Below are positions 26,390 to 36,300 of a DNA stretch of 49,752 bases, in pieces. The stretch's first letter is position 1, and every line of letters begins with the position of its first letter. A program made the position numbers and the translations under genes. Origin of the DNA: an uncultured Pseudomonadota bacterium (GTDB lineage Bacteria; Pseudomonadota; Alphaproteobacteria; RF32; CAG-239); the NCBI GenBank assembly GCA_949295995.1, contig CASFNK010000041.1, forward strand, positions 1-49,752. The letters are read 5' to 3'. A model generated the notes under the pieces. The model did no database searches. It saw nothing but the letters and a program-made list of their open reading frames with translations, and had not been told where the DNA came from.

Positions 26390-29300
26390 ATGACTAAACA
26401 TTATGCTGAAGTGAAGGCAAAGGCGGACTTTGTCGAGCTGGAAAAAGAAGTTCTCAAGTTTTGGGAAGAAGATAAAACCTTTGAAAAATCGGTTCACAAC
26501 CGTGATGGTGCGGCTGAATTTGTGTTCTACGACGGTCCTCCGTTTGCCAATGGTACCCCGCACTACGGACACATAATGGTCTCTTATGTCAAGGACGTTG
26601 TTGCGCGTTTCCAAACCATGAACGGCAAAAAAGTTGAACGCCGTCTAGGATGGGACTGCCACGGTCTTCCGGCGGAAATGTCTGCCGAAAAGCAGTTGGG
26701 CGTTTCGGGTCGTAAACAAATAGAAGAATTCGGCATAGAGAAGTTTAATGACTTTTGTCGCTCTGATGTTTTGAAATATTCAGGAATCTGGGTTGATATG
26801 TTCAAACGCATCGGCCGTTGGGTTGACTTTAACCATGACTATAAGACCATGGATTTACCTTTTATGGAAAGTGTTATCCATAATTTCAAAGAGTTGTATG
26901 ACAAAGGTTTGGTTTATGAAGATTACCGCGTTTTGCCGTATTCTTGGGCGGCTGAAACCCCTCTGTCAAACTTTGAGGTCAATCAAGGCTACCAAGATAA
27001 AACCGATAATGCCATTACGGTAATGTTCAAACTTGAAAATGGCATGAACATTTTGGTATGGACGACCACGCCTTGGACCTTGCCTTCAAACCTAATGTTG
27101 GCCGTTGGTTTGGATATTGACTATGCCATTATGGAAGAGGACGGTCAAAAATATGTTTTGGCACAAGCCTTGCTCGGTAGATATAAAAAACAACTCGAGC
27201 ATGCTACCCAAGTTGGGACTATCAAAGGTAAAGATTTGGTAGGCTTGAGCTATGAGCCGATGTTCCCGTATTTTAAGGATTTGAAAGCCAAAGGAGCTTT
27301 TAAGGTTTTGAGCGGAGAATTTGTCTCCACCGAAGACGGTACCGGTATTGTTCATATTGCACCGGGCTTTGGTCAAGACGACTTTGATGCTTGCCGTGCT
27401 TACGATGAGAATTTTCCGGTTGTTTGTCCGGTAGATGAAGCCGGAAAGTTCACTTCCGAAGTTCCCGATTATGAAGGCAAGCAGGTGTTCGAAACCAATG
27501 AGCCGATTATGCAACTCTTAAAAGAGCGTGGCATCTTGGTAAAAAAAGAGCAATACACCCACTCCTATCCCTTCTGCTGGAGAACGGATACGCCGTTGAT
27601 TTACAAAGCAATGTCCAGTTGGTTTGTTAAGGTAACGGATTTCCGTGATGAAATGGTGAAGAATAACCAACAAATCAATTGGGTTCCTGAGCATATTAAA
27701 GATGGTCGTTTTGGTAAATGGTTGGAAGGCGCCCGTGATTGGTCAATTTCCAGAAATCGTTTTTGGGGTACGCCGATTCCGGTTTGGAAGTCTGATAATC
27801 CGAAATTCCCGCGTATTGATGTCTTTGGCTCAATTCAAGAGATTAAAGAAAAGACCGGATTTGAGGTTACCAATCTGCATAAGCCTTATATTGATGACGT
27901 TGTTTATCCCAATCCGGATGACCCGTCAGGTCAAACCATGATGCGCCGTGTTGGTGATGTGTTTGACTGCTGGTTTGAATCCGGCTCAATGCCTTATGCG
28001 CAAATTCACTATCCGTTTGAAAACAAAGAGTGGTTTGAGAGCCACTTCCCGGCCGACTTTATTGTTGAAGCCATGGATCAAACCAGAGGTTGGTTCTATA
28101 CCTTAACGGTATTGTCCACGGCTCTGCACAATCGTCCGGCATTCAAAAACTGTATTTGCACCGGTTTATTGATGGCCGAAGGCGGACAAAAGCTCTCCAA
28201 ACGCCTTAAAAACTATCCTGACCCGAACGAGGTTTTGGATTCAATTGGTTCTGATGCTCTGCGTTGGTTCTTGGTCTCTTCTCCGGTCTTAAAAGGCGGA
28301 AATCTGGCCGTTGATAAAGAAGGTAAAGAAATTGCCAAAGCCTCCCGCGTGGCACAAATTCCGTTGTGGAATGCTTTTTACTTCTTCACGCTCTATGCCA
28401 ATGCCGAAGAATATCAAGCCAAAGAAATCAGCTCTTCATCTGAGGCAATTGATAATTATATTCTCTCTAAGTTGAAACACTTGGCCGAAGTTGTTAAATC
28501 AGGCATTGAAAGCTATGATGTTGCTTTAGCGACTAATGAATTAGCCTCATTTATGGAAGTTCTGAACAACTGGTATATTCGCCGCACGCGTGATCGTTTC
28601 TGGGAAGGCGAAGCACAAGCCTTTGACACACTTTATACGGTTTTGGTAAATACTTGCAAAATTGCCGCTCCTCTGATGCCGTTCTTGAGTGAATATATCT
28701 TCAAAGCCTTAACCGGAGAAGAATCTGTCCACTTGGTAGATTATCCGAGCTTGAGTGCGATTAACTATGATGCCGAATTGGTCAGCACCATGGACTTTGT
28801 CCAAGACTTATGCTCAACCGGTAAGTTTATTCGTGAGGAAAAGAACTTAAGAAACCGTCTGCCGTTAAACAGCTTAACGGTCATCGGAGCAGAGTTAAGT
28901 CCTGCTTATCAAGAGATTGTTAAAGATGAGCTCAATGTAAAACAAGTCAAATTTGACAGGCAGCTTGAAAATTATGCCTCTAAGAAAATCTATCTTTATA
29001 CCCCATTGCTGGGTAAAGCGTTGGGTAAAGATATGGGAGCGGTTATGGCTGCCTACAAGCAAGGACGATGGAGCCTAAACGAAGACGGAACTCTCTCCAT
29101 CGGTGGTCAAACTCTGACCAAAGATTTGTTTGAGGTTCGCCTTGAGATGAAAGAAGGCGTTGCCGGTAAGTCTTTTGCCGATAATAAGGCTGTTGTAACC
29201 CTGGATACGACAGTAACTGATGCCCTCAAACGTGAAGGCATGGCCAGAGACTTTGTGCGCCTCGTTCAAACTTTGCGCAAAGACAAAGACTTTAACATTT

Positions 29301-29479
29301 CCGATAGAATAGAATTGAGCTATCAGACACCGGATGCCGAATTGGCTCAAGCTCTGGAAGAAAATAAAGACTACGTCGCCGAGCAAGTTTTAGCAGTCAA
29401 ATTCAGCAATGATTGCAGTGAGGGCACTCAGGCAGACATTGAAGGCAAGTCAATTTGCTTTGACGCCAAAGTTGCCTAA
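26390..29479 (+). CDS. ileS: Isoleucyl-tRNA synthetase, type 2 (eukaryote-like)
   Basis: Charges tRNA-Ile and edits misactivated valine. At 1029 aa it is longer than the usual bacterial enzyme. Motifs: HYGH at 58-61 (HIGH site), KLSKR at 601-605 in GGQKLSKRLKNYPDP (the KMSKS site), and an editing-domain region with WTTTPWTLPSNLML and HIAPGFGQDDF. The KxSKRxKNYPDP form and the length mark the IleRS2 class, shared with eukaryotes, chlamydiae, mycobacteria and Rickettsia, and known to bind mupirocin weakly. AAGG upstream of the ATG is the ribosome binding site. A promoter and a possible Ile-rich leader lie upstream, and a strong hairpin ends the gene. Confidence 0.96.
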   Translation: MTKHYAEVKAKADFVELEKEVLKFWEEDKTFEKSVHNRDGAAEFVFYDGPPFANGTPHYGHIMVSYVKDVVARFQTMNGKKVERRLGWDCHGLPAEMSAEKQLGVSGRKQIEEFGIEKFNDFCRSDVLKYSGIWVDMFKRIGRWVDFNHDYKTMDLPFMESVIHNFKELYDKGLVYEDYRVLPYSWAAETPLSNFEVNQGYQDKTDNAITVMFKLENGMNILVWTTTPWTLPSNLMLAVGLDIDYAIMEEDGQKYVLAQALLGRYKKQLEHATQVGTIKGKDLVGLSYEPMFPYFKDLKAKGAFKVLSGEFVSTEDGTGIVHIAPGFGQDDFDACRAYDENFPVVCPVDEAGKFTSEVPDYEGKQVFETNEPIMQLLKERGILVKKEQYTHSYPFCWRTDTPLIYKAMSSWFVKVTDFRDEMVKNNQQINWVPEHIKDGRFGKWLEGARDWSISRNRFWGTPIPVWKSDNPKFPRIDVFGSIQEIKEKTGFEVTNLHKPYIDDVVYPNPDDPSGQTMMRRVGDVFDCWFESGSMPYAQIHYPFENKEWFESHFPADFIVEAMDQTRGWFYTLTVLSTALHNRPAFKNCICTGLLMAEGGQKLSKRLKNYPDPNEVLDSIGSDALRWFLVSSPVLKGGNLAVDKEGKEIAKASRVAQIPLWNAFYFFTLYANAEEYQAKEISSSSEAIDNYILSKLKHLAEVVKSGIESYDVALATNELASFMEVLNNWYIRRTRDRFWEGEAQAFDTLYTVLVNTCKIAAPLMPFLSEYIFKALTGEESVHLVDYPSLSAINYDAELVSTMDFVQDLCSTGKFIREEKNLRNRLPLNSLTVIGAELSPAYQEIVKDELNVKQVKFDRQLENYASKKIYLYTPLLGKALGKDMGAVMAAYKQGRWSLNEDGTLSIGGQTLTKDLFEVRLEMKEGVAGKSFADNKAVVTLDTTVTDALKREGMARDFVRLVQTLRKDKDFNISDRIELSYQTPDAELAQALEENKDYVAEQVLAVKFSNDCSEGTQADIEGKSICFDAKVA

Positions 29480-29494
29480 AACGCAAGAACGAGT

Positions 29495-29524
29495 AAAAAA
29501 AGAGGTCGCAAGACCTCTTTTTTT
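29495..29524 (+). terminator. Hairpin terminator after ileS
   Basis: Stem AAAAAAAGAGGTC (29495-29507)/GACCTCTTTTTTT (29512-29524) around a 4-nt GCAA loop, followed directly by GTG. Confidence 0.9.
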
Positions 29525-29651
29525 GTGAAATTTTTGTAACGTCCTTTTAAAGTAATAGACAAAATGTCCAAATTATGCTATTTTGAAACTAAGATAATCT
29601 TAACCAATTTTGTTTAATATAAAGGCAAAATTTTGCAAAAGGATTATAGCT

Positions 29652-32408
29652 ATGGCGGAAAATTTAGAAGAAACAACTCAGAAATTAGATGCAATCCTTG
29701 ATGGATTAAATGATACCAATCTTTCCAGTGAAGATATTGCATACAAATTTATCACCGAATATTCAATAGAATTATTTAGAATTGCTGGCCATAATCGTGA
29801 ATATCCTCAAAGCTTGGAAAATGAAGATCCACAAAGAGTAGCTGCGTTTAATAAATATGTGGAAAGAATACCAGATTTTTTTGTAGATGAAAAAGCAACA
29901 AAAGATGTCGTAAATGATTGTGTCTCGATGATGGGATATAATGATGGCTACACTCGAATTATTGCAGACCAAATTAGTAACATATCCAAGGAATGTTCGT
30001 CTGAGCAATTAAGAGGAATGATTCATGGTTTCAATAAAGCAACGGAAAGTAGAAGAATTGATGCCGACCCTTCATTCGAAAAGATCCTACATTCAATGCT
30101 TGAAAATAAAAATCTTAATTATATGGATTTACATCTGATTGCAAATAGGGGAACTCTCATCACATCGTTTGCAACATTTGAAGCAGTTAAGCAAAAATTA
30201 GAACAAATGCCCGAAGCGACAAGTTCAAGGGATCAAGCCCTTAGAAAAGAAATTGAAAGAAAAATAGCAACAACAGAAGTGCATTATCAAAGGCAAAACC
30301 AAACAACTCTAGATAGTAATGTGTCGCCATCACCAGAGGCAAATTCCTCAGGGCCGGAAGACAATACTCCACCAACCCCTTCAGAACAAGATAACACCGT
30401 AAATACTGAACAAGGTAATACAGATACAATAAGGACAGACACAATGGCGGAACAAGAAGACAAATATGAAGTAAAAGCAATGGAAGAAGAGCAAGCTAAA
30501 GCAATGTTTGCATTAGGAGATGAGGCTCTTGAAAAAATGGAGCTAAAGGATTTAGCTAATCTTCAACTAGCTGTAGATAAGAATCCTAACGCCTTTACGG
30601 ATGCCCAACGCGCTCAAATCAAAGAGCTTTCTTGGAAGATGATAGAAAATGTTGCCAACCGAAAAAGAAAACTCGACCCAAAGGAAACCAAAAGCTTTCG
30701 CTCAATGTTAGATCATGTTCCTGCCACGACTTTTATGGAATCCGGAAAAGAACTAAGTACTTTTAAGGATGCTGAAGAGAGATGGTTTAATACTGATAGG
30801 GGAATCGATGACCGTACTTTTGGCGAGCGCGTTAAAGAGCAAGCCTCGCAAGCTAAAAAACATGTATCAGAAAAAGTAGCCGAATTAAGAAGTAAGGGCA
30901 AAGCGGCTCATAGACTTAATCGGATGCGTTACAATCGGGATAAAGCCGCCATCAAACAAATGTTTGCAGCCGCTAAGCAAAAAGCAGTTGAATTCAAAAA
31001 TAAAGTGGCGTCTGGCGTAAAACAAGGAGCCAAGACGGCGGCAGAAGTTCCGTTTGTATTAGCCTTTGGCGTAAAAGAATTAGTTTCCATGGGGTATAAT
31101 GCCGCAAAAAATAAAATAAACCAAGGAATAAATGCAATAAAGAACGGTATTAAACGGCGTGTTAACAAAGTTACCACCAAAGTTAGCAATGGGTGGAATA
31201 AGGTAAAGAATTTTGGCAAAAAAGTCTGGAAAGGAGTTAAGACAGCCGCTTATGTAACCGGCTATGTCATAGCTTCTCCTGTAATTTTACCCTATAAAGC
31301 GGCCAAATGGGTTTACAATAAAGGCAAAGCGGCAGTTAATTGGGTAAGAAATGGTTATAATAGCCTTAAAGCCAAGGCACTGGCAGGACCTAGTGAAATT
31401 TCGCAAGATGCTAAAACGGCAGAAAAACAAGCCCGTGGCAACCAAAACAAACTTTCAGCCGAGCAAATTATGGCCAACTGGAAATTGATAGGTCGAGGCG
31501 AGAGTGATGGACGCTACAATATGTCGCGGCACTCTGAAAGTGTTTTGGATGCGGCCATGAAAGGTGAAATCAAGATTGATAAGAGCAATGCGGCTCAAAT
31601 GGCGGCATGGTTAGAGGTTAATCGCGATATTCAAGACAGAATTAATCACAACAATGTTACAGAGAAGAACGAACGAAACAAAGCCATTGCAGAGCAATTA
31701 GAGCAATTTGGTTATGAGAATCCATATAAAACAAAGGAAACTCAAGAGCAAGAAGCTCAAACACAGACAACCCCGGCTCCGGATAAACCTAATGAGCAAG
31801 ATAAACCCAAAGAGGTACAACCCTTAACAGAAGAACAAAGCAAATTTGTTCAGGTTCAATTAGGAGTTTTGAAGCAGTTTGGTGAAGAAAATGGCCTTAA
31901 ACCAAGTGATGACCTTTACAAGGGCTTAGTATCCACAATGGAAAGTGGGTTTTCTGTAAGCGGTATTACTCCTGAGCAGATGGAAGTTATCCGTCAACAA
32001 AACCCAAATCTGTTTCCGCCAAAAGAACAGGACAACACACAGAAACCTAAGGATAACACGCAAGATAATACTCAGGATAATACGCAAAAGCCGGCTGAAA
32101 ATACGGCTCAAACCCCAGAACCGAATAATCCGGAAAGCTTTAACTTTGCAGCTTTGACGGGAAATGAAGGTGTTAGCGGCATGGATGAAAATAAAGGGAA
32201 TAAAGCCCAAGAGGCTCTTGCCGCAAGGAGACAAGCTCGTACACCGGAGGAAATAGCAAAGAGAAAAGAATTTAAAAAATTAGTTCGCAAAATGAGATTG
32301 GCAAGAGGTATAGGAAACGCCAAACCCAAACCCGTAAAAACAGTAGAGCTGGATGCCAATACACGCAATGCGGCACTGCAAGACTATCAGCAACAAAAAC
32401 GCGCATAA
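29652..32408 (+). CDS. Large orphan protein A, 918 aa
   Basis: I do not recognise a family. From the start: helical N-terminal part (1-230), a Ser/Pro/Asn/Thr-rich linker (about 230-262), and a second start-like segment MAEQEDKYEVKAM at 265. A helical region follows with EALEKMELKDLANLQLAV, then a long basic stretch with two hydrophobic segments (about 462-482 and 531-551) and repeated Lys/Asn-rich amphipathic motifs (NKINQGINAIKNG, WNKVKNFGKKVWKG). Next come a region like part of protein B (WLEVNRDIQDRINHN), a Gln/Asn/Thr/Pro-rich tail with DNTQ repeats and a basic end. No signal peptide. AAGGA lies 8 nt before the chosen ATG; the frame stays open back to 29610. It is first of four genes between ileS and alr. 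Confidence 0.8.
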   Translation: MAENLEETTQKLDAILDGLNDTNLSSEDIAYKFITEYSIELFRIAGHNREYPQSLENEDPQRVAAFNKYVERIPDFFVDEKATKDVVNDCVSMMGYNDGYTRIIADQISNISKECSSEQLRGMIHGFNKATESRRIDADPSFEKILHSMLENKNLNYMDLHLIANRGTLITSFATFEAVKQKLEQMPEATSSRDQALRKEIERKIATTEVHYQRQNQTTLDSNVSPSPEANSSGPEDNTPPTPSEQDNTVNTEQGNTDTIRTDTMAEQEDKYEVKAMEEEQAKAMFALGDEALEKMELKDLANLQLAVDKNPNAFTDAQRAQIKELSWKMIENVANRKRKLDPKETKSFRSMLDHVPATTFMESGKELSTFKDAEERWFNTDRGIDDRTFGERVKEQASQAKKHVSEKVAELRSKGKAAHRLNRMRYNRDKAAIKQMFAAAKQKAVEFKNKVASGVKQGAKTAAEVPFVLAFGVKELVSMGYNAAKNKINQGINAIKNGIKRRVNKVTTKVSNGWNKVKNFGKKVWKGVKTAAYVTGYVIASPVILPYKAAKWVYNKGKAAVNWVRNGYNSLKAKALAGPSEISQDAKTAEKQARGNQNKLSAEQIMANWKLIGRGESDGRYNMSRHSESVLDAAMKGEIKIDKSNAAQMAAWLEVNRDIQDRINHNNVTEKNERNKAIAEQLEQFGYENPYKTKETQEQEAQTQTTPAPDKPNEQDKPKEVQPLTEEQSKFVQVQLGVLKQFGEENGLKPSDDLYKGLVSTMESGFSVSGITPEQMEVIRQQNPNLFPPKEQDNTQKPKDNTQDNTQDNTQKPAENTAQTPEPNNPESFNFAALTGNEGVSGMDENKGNKAQEALAARRQARTPEEIAKRKEFKKLVRKMRLARGIGNAKPKPVKTVELDANTRNAALQDYQQQKRA
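30431..30446 (+). promoter_or_regulatory. Internal Shine-Dalgarno and in-frame ATG in protein A gene
   Basis: AAGGA (30431-30435) is followed 8 nt later by an in-frame ATG (30444-30446) starting MAEQED. The main start has the same arrangement: AAGGA, 8 nt, then ATGGCGGAA. A second product of about 654 aa is possible. Confidence 0.45.
32031..32093 (+). repeat. DNTQ-type short repeats in protein A
   Basis: Codons for DNTQKPKDNTQDNTQDNTQKP (split here for clarity into DNTQ-KPK-DNTQ-DNTQ-DNTQ-KP), residues about 794-814. A low-complexity linker likely to vary in length between strains. Confidence 0.7.
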
Positions 32409-32413
32409 ATAGC

Positions 32414-32445
32414 TAAAGCCCCGTCAATTCGGGGCTTTAATTTTG
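32414..32445 (+). terminator. Hairpin terminator after protein A
   Basis: Perfect 10-bp stem TAAAGCCCCG (32414-32423)/CGGGGCTTTA (32430-32439), 6-nt loop, then ATTTTG. Confidence 0.85.
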
Positions 32446-32527
32446 TAAAAAAATACTGGACAAAAATGAATTTTGAAGTAATATCACAGGCAAATATTTA
32501 TTATTAACCCTTTAAAAATTTATAATT

Positions 32528-33190
32528 ATGAACGAGGAAAGATTTTCTGCAAACAATGAATTGCTTGACCGTCAAGATGTTGATTTTCTATTGAAAAATA
32601 TTGGAGCAGATATTCGCACGGAAGAAAAAATTCGCCAGTATTTTTTTACAATCTGTCAGGCTAATGAGCTGATAGAAAGCTATGTGGATTATTTTGCCGA
32701 CAAGCCGGATTGTCTGTTGCGTTTGCTTTTTTGGAAAAATCAGAAACAGCGCTTCTATAGTCTGCGACAAACTTGTTTGGTTGAAAAGTTCCAAAAGGAA
32801 TACGCCGACAAAAACAATTATCTCAAGAGAGATTTAATGGACAAGCTTTGTGATAGCCTTAGTTTACGTAGCGAATTGCCGCAAGACTTCTTTTTTCACT
32901 TAAGTTGTCAGGAAAGCGATTTTATCAAAGAAATCAAAGGCTTCCTTAAAATGATAAAAGATAAGAATCTCAACTCCGATAACTTTAGTAAAATTGTACC
33001 AAAAGAGCACGGTGATTTTATGTTCCGGTACGATTTGTACAAAGAGAAAAATGGCGAATACACGCTCACCGATAGAGGATATAACGCACTAGAGGTGCCC
33101 TATACCCATGAAAGTCTTGAGCGCTATCATTTGCAGACCTTTATGGCGGCTCTGAATGCGCCAAGAAAAGGGCGAAAATTAATGATGTGA
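32528..33190 (+). CDS. Orphan protein D, 220 aa
   Basis: A soluble, mostly helical protein: FSANNELLDRQDVDFLLKNIGADIRTEEKIRQYFFTICQ at the N-terminus, several Cys (CQANEL, DKPDCLLR, RQTCLVEKF), and YLKRDLMDKLCDSLSLRSELPQDF near the middle. No signal, membrane segment or known motif. The C-terminal third (HGDFMFRYDLYKEKNGEYTLTDRGYNAL) may be a small winged-helix-like or beta element, which is a guess. It sits between the two largest orphan genes and has its own terminator. A regulator or chaperone for its neighbours would be an attractive idea but nothing in the sequence shows it. Confidence 0.75.
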   Translation: MNEERFSANNELLDRQDVDFLLKNIGADIRTEEKIRQYFFTICQANELIESYVDYFADKPDCLLRLLFWKNQKQRFYSLRQTCLVEKFQKEYADKNNYLKRDLMDKLCDSLSLRSELPQDFFFHLSCQESDFIKEIKGFLKMIKDKNLNSDNFSKIVPKEHGDFMFRYDLYKEKNGEYTLTDRGYNALEVPYTHESLERYHLQTFMAALNAPRKGRKLMM

Positions 33191-33204
33191 ATTAATCTCT
33201 TTAT

Positions 33205-33232
33205 AAAAAAGGTGTCAAAGTGACACCTTTTT
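33205..33232 (+). terminator. Hairpin terminator after protein D
   Basis: Stem AAAAAGGTGTCA (from 33206)/TGACACCTTTTT (33221-33232), 3-nt loop. Confidence 0.85.
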
Positions 33233-33296
33233 GCATTTTAAAGGCTTAAAAATAAATAAAATTTAACCATTCTTTGCTATGATATGCAAAAAAGTT

Positions 33297-33332
33297 AAAA
33301 AATTGCTACATTTTGGCAAATTTTGACAAAAT
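33297..33332 (+). promoter_or_regulatory. Upstream element shared with protein C gene
   Basis: AAAAAATTGCTA (33297-33308), then ATTTTGACAAAAT ending 33332. The gene for C has AAAAAATTGCCTA followed directly by ATTTGACAAAAT. TTGACA fits a -35 box, but no good -10 follows at 16-18 nt, so it may be an activator site instead. It starts about 100 nt before the ATG. Confidence 0.4.
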
Positions 33333-33398
33333 ATATTGAAAAGAATTTGAAAATATGCTAAATTGAGAATAGAAACTTATCTATTCGGGAGTAAGAAG

Positions 33399-36300
33399 AT
33401 GGTTGATAACGCAAACAATACGCCGCAAACCTTTGAACAATGGCTTGAAACGAAGAACGATTTAACCCCAGAGCAACGTCAAGCATTGATAGATAGAAAT
33501 TCTCAGGCTAATGTTACCTTTACGCCGGAAAGTTTTGACAGATATTTGGAAGAGTTGCGGGCAGCCGGAGAGAATTCATCGTCTAATTCATCATCTTCAG
33601 AAATTACCCCGGAACAATATAAAGAAGCCATTGAATTATCCAAAGGTGATTTGAGTAAGCTCAGTTATGACGAAATCACCAAAGTATGGAGTGTATTAGG
33701 TCAACTGGATGATAAGATTGCTCAAGCCACCAAACCGGAAGCTCTGCAAGCCAAATTAAAAATGGCAGATTTTGCCGAGCAATTAATGTCTAAAGTTAAC
33801 CCGAATCAACCATGGTCAATGACTGTTGCTCCTGAAGTCTCTGAATGGTTAAAGATTAGTAACGATATTCAAGCCAATAATCACTCCCAAGAAAAGAAAG
33901 ACCGTAACACCAAAATCGGCGAGAGCCTAAATAAATTTTATAAACAATTTGATGAAGAAAATGGACTTTCCAATCTTTCGCCACAACAAGCTCAAATGTT
34001 AGCAGCCAATCAGCAAGCTCTTGAAGCGGCTGGAAAAGATATGGATCCCTTTGCCAAAAACGAACAGGGTGAGTATTTATATGCAGGTTTTGATATTGTT
34101 GATAAATTTTATGATAAATTAGAGATAGACAACTCAGACAAACGTGTTGATACATTGGATAAAAACCAATACAAGCAAGATATGGCAGAATTAGCCTATA
34201 ATGAAGCCGTGCTTGAATTGAGTATGAATCCTGACTTTAAAAAATTAAATGCTGAGCAACAAAAACAGCTTTTAGCGCAAGCCTGGGCTTCCCACATGCA
34301 AATGGGTATGGTGAGCTTGATTGCTGCTCAAATGGCCGAAAATGCCGCCAAAGAAAGCGGAGAACCCAAAAAAATAAAAGAATTTGAAAATCAAGCACAG
34401 ACATTTATCAGTAAAGCGGTAAATGGAGAAAATAACACCTTTAAAGTAAGTAATAATGCAGCATTAGCTACTTTATCATACAGAACTACCAGAATAGAAG
34501 GTGTCAGCAAACGTATTGGTCAAAAGACCGGCCACAAATCTTTATGGAGTAAGATTAAAGAGTTTGATAAGAAGCTCACTAAGAAATATCCGAAATCTTA
34601 TGCTTTCTTAAAGAATTTAGCTATAAGTTCCGCCATTGGCTTAACCACAGGAGGTTTCGGTTTGGCCGCCTACTCGGTATATAAGACAGGCAAAGCAATC
34701 AAACAAAGCTACCAACACTACAAAGAAGCCAATACCGATGGACAATACAAAAGTTGGTTTGGCTATTTGCGTAAGAATCCGAAAGAAGCAATCGGCTTAG
34801 CCGCCAGTGTAACAGGTTCTATTATGTCGGTTGCCTTTGTTGGTATGGATGGTCTCTCAGTTACTGACTTTGGTTTAGGCGGACAAGTTTATCAAAATGG
34901 CTTAGACAACACTTGGACTATGATGAAAGATACGGTAAGTAATGCCTTTTCAAGTCCTGATGCTGTTAAAGACCAACCCTGGAGCGAGCGTATGAACGCA
35001 TGGGGTAAAAATTTTGGTCATCAAGTAGCCAATACAATGCAAGATGGTCAACGAGTTGCCCGTTTAGGCATCTCCTTAAGTGGGGGCGTTTCTTCAAGTG
35101 CTATTGATTTTATAGCCTCATTTAGAGAAAAAGACCCCGAGAAGAAAAAACAACTCCGCAAAAATGCATGGAAAACCTTAGGCGGCGTTTTTGCTGGTAG
35201 TTTGGTAAGTTTGGGCTTTACCGGTTTTATGAAAGCCAATAATCCAGATTCGCCATTACCGCACGATGCGCCGGTTGACGGAGATGATTTTAAACCTGAA
35301 ATTATTCGTCATGCTAAACCAATTGGTCCGGAACCTTATCATCCGGGAGAACCGAGGCATGATTTTGTACCGGAACAAACGCATCATCATCCGGTAGATA
35401 ACAAACCGCATATTGATGTTCCTCACGATAAGGGACCGGAAATGCCTACTCCGCAAAGACCGGATTTATCATCAATGACTAAACCCAGTGAAATGCCGAC
35501 ACACATTGACCCGATAGAGCAAAATCATTTACCGCAAACCGATAATGAGCGTGCTTTGTTTGAAGAATTGCGTCGCGGACATAATATTGGAGCGGAAGAT
35601 GCAACAGTGGCCAATACGGCGGCCCAACAAGATTTTAATCATTATATGGAATTAAAAGAGCAGGGCAATTTTGCCGAGGCGGATAAATTTTTAAGCTCTC
35701 GCCATCAACAGTTTGAAAACGCCGAACATGAAGTCAGCAACCAAGTTTCTGATGATGACAGTCGCAAAGTTGCCGGAGCAAAAGCCGAAGCTGATAAAGC
35801 CTATAGCGATTATAAAGCGGCCTTGAATGATTTGAAAAATAATCCTAATAGTCCAGAAGCTCAAGCCAACTTTGATAAGGCGGCTATGGAAATGGCCAAA
35901 GCTGACGTTGATAAAACCGAAGCCGTATTAAAACAAGAAATCAGAGGATTGAATGAAGAATCCGCCACAAATCAAGAAAAACTTGAAAAATTAGGCTTAC
36001 AACATAGTGCTTATGAACAAGAGCACGGAAGTCTCAAAAGTATTGAAAAGGATATGGTAAAATTAGGTCTTGACCCAAATAAATTACCTGAAGACACATC
36101 AAACTTGTCGCAAGAGGCGCAAGAATTAATTTTGCATCATAAGAATTTGACCCAGTATCAATCTTTAGAAAGTCAGTTGCAAGGTAGAATAGATGGTGTT
36201 GAACAAGAGATTTCGGCTCGTAAAGAAATTTTGCATGACTTGCATTCACGCCATGAGGAAACAGCAGGAAATGCAGTTAATCAACACGTTGCCGGATACG

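Noticed and set aside
26253..26390. T-box or classical attenuator before ileS
   Set aside because: No T-box sequence or GC-rich hairpin with a T run is visible; only the leader ORF and its promoter can be supported.
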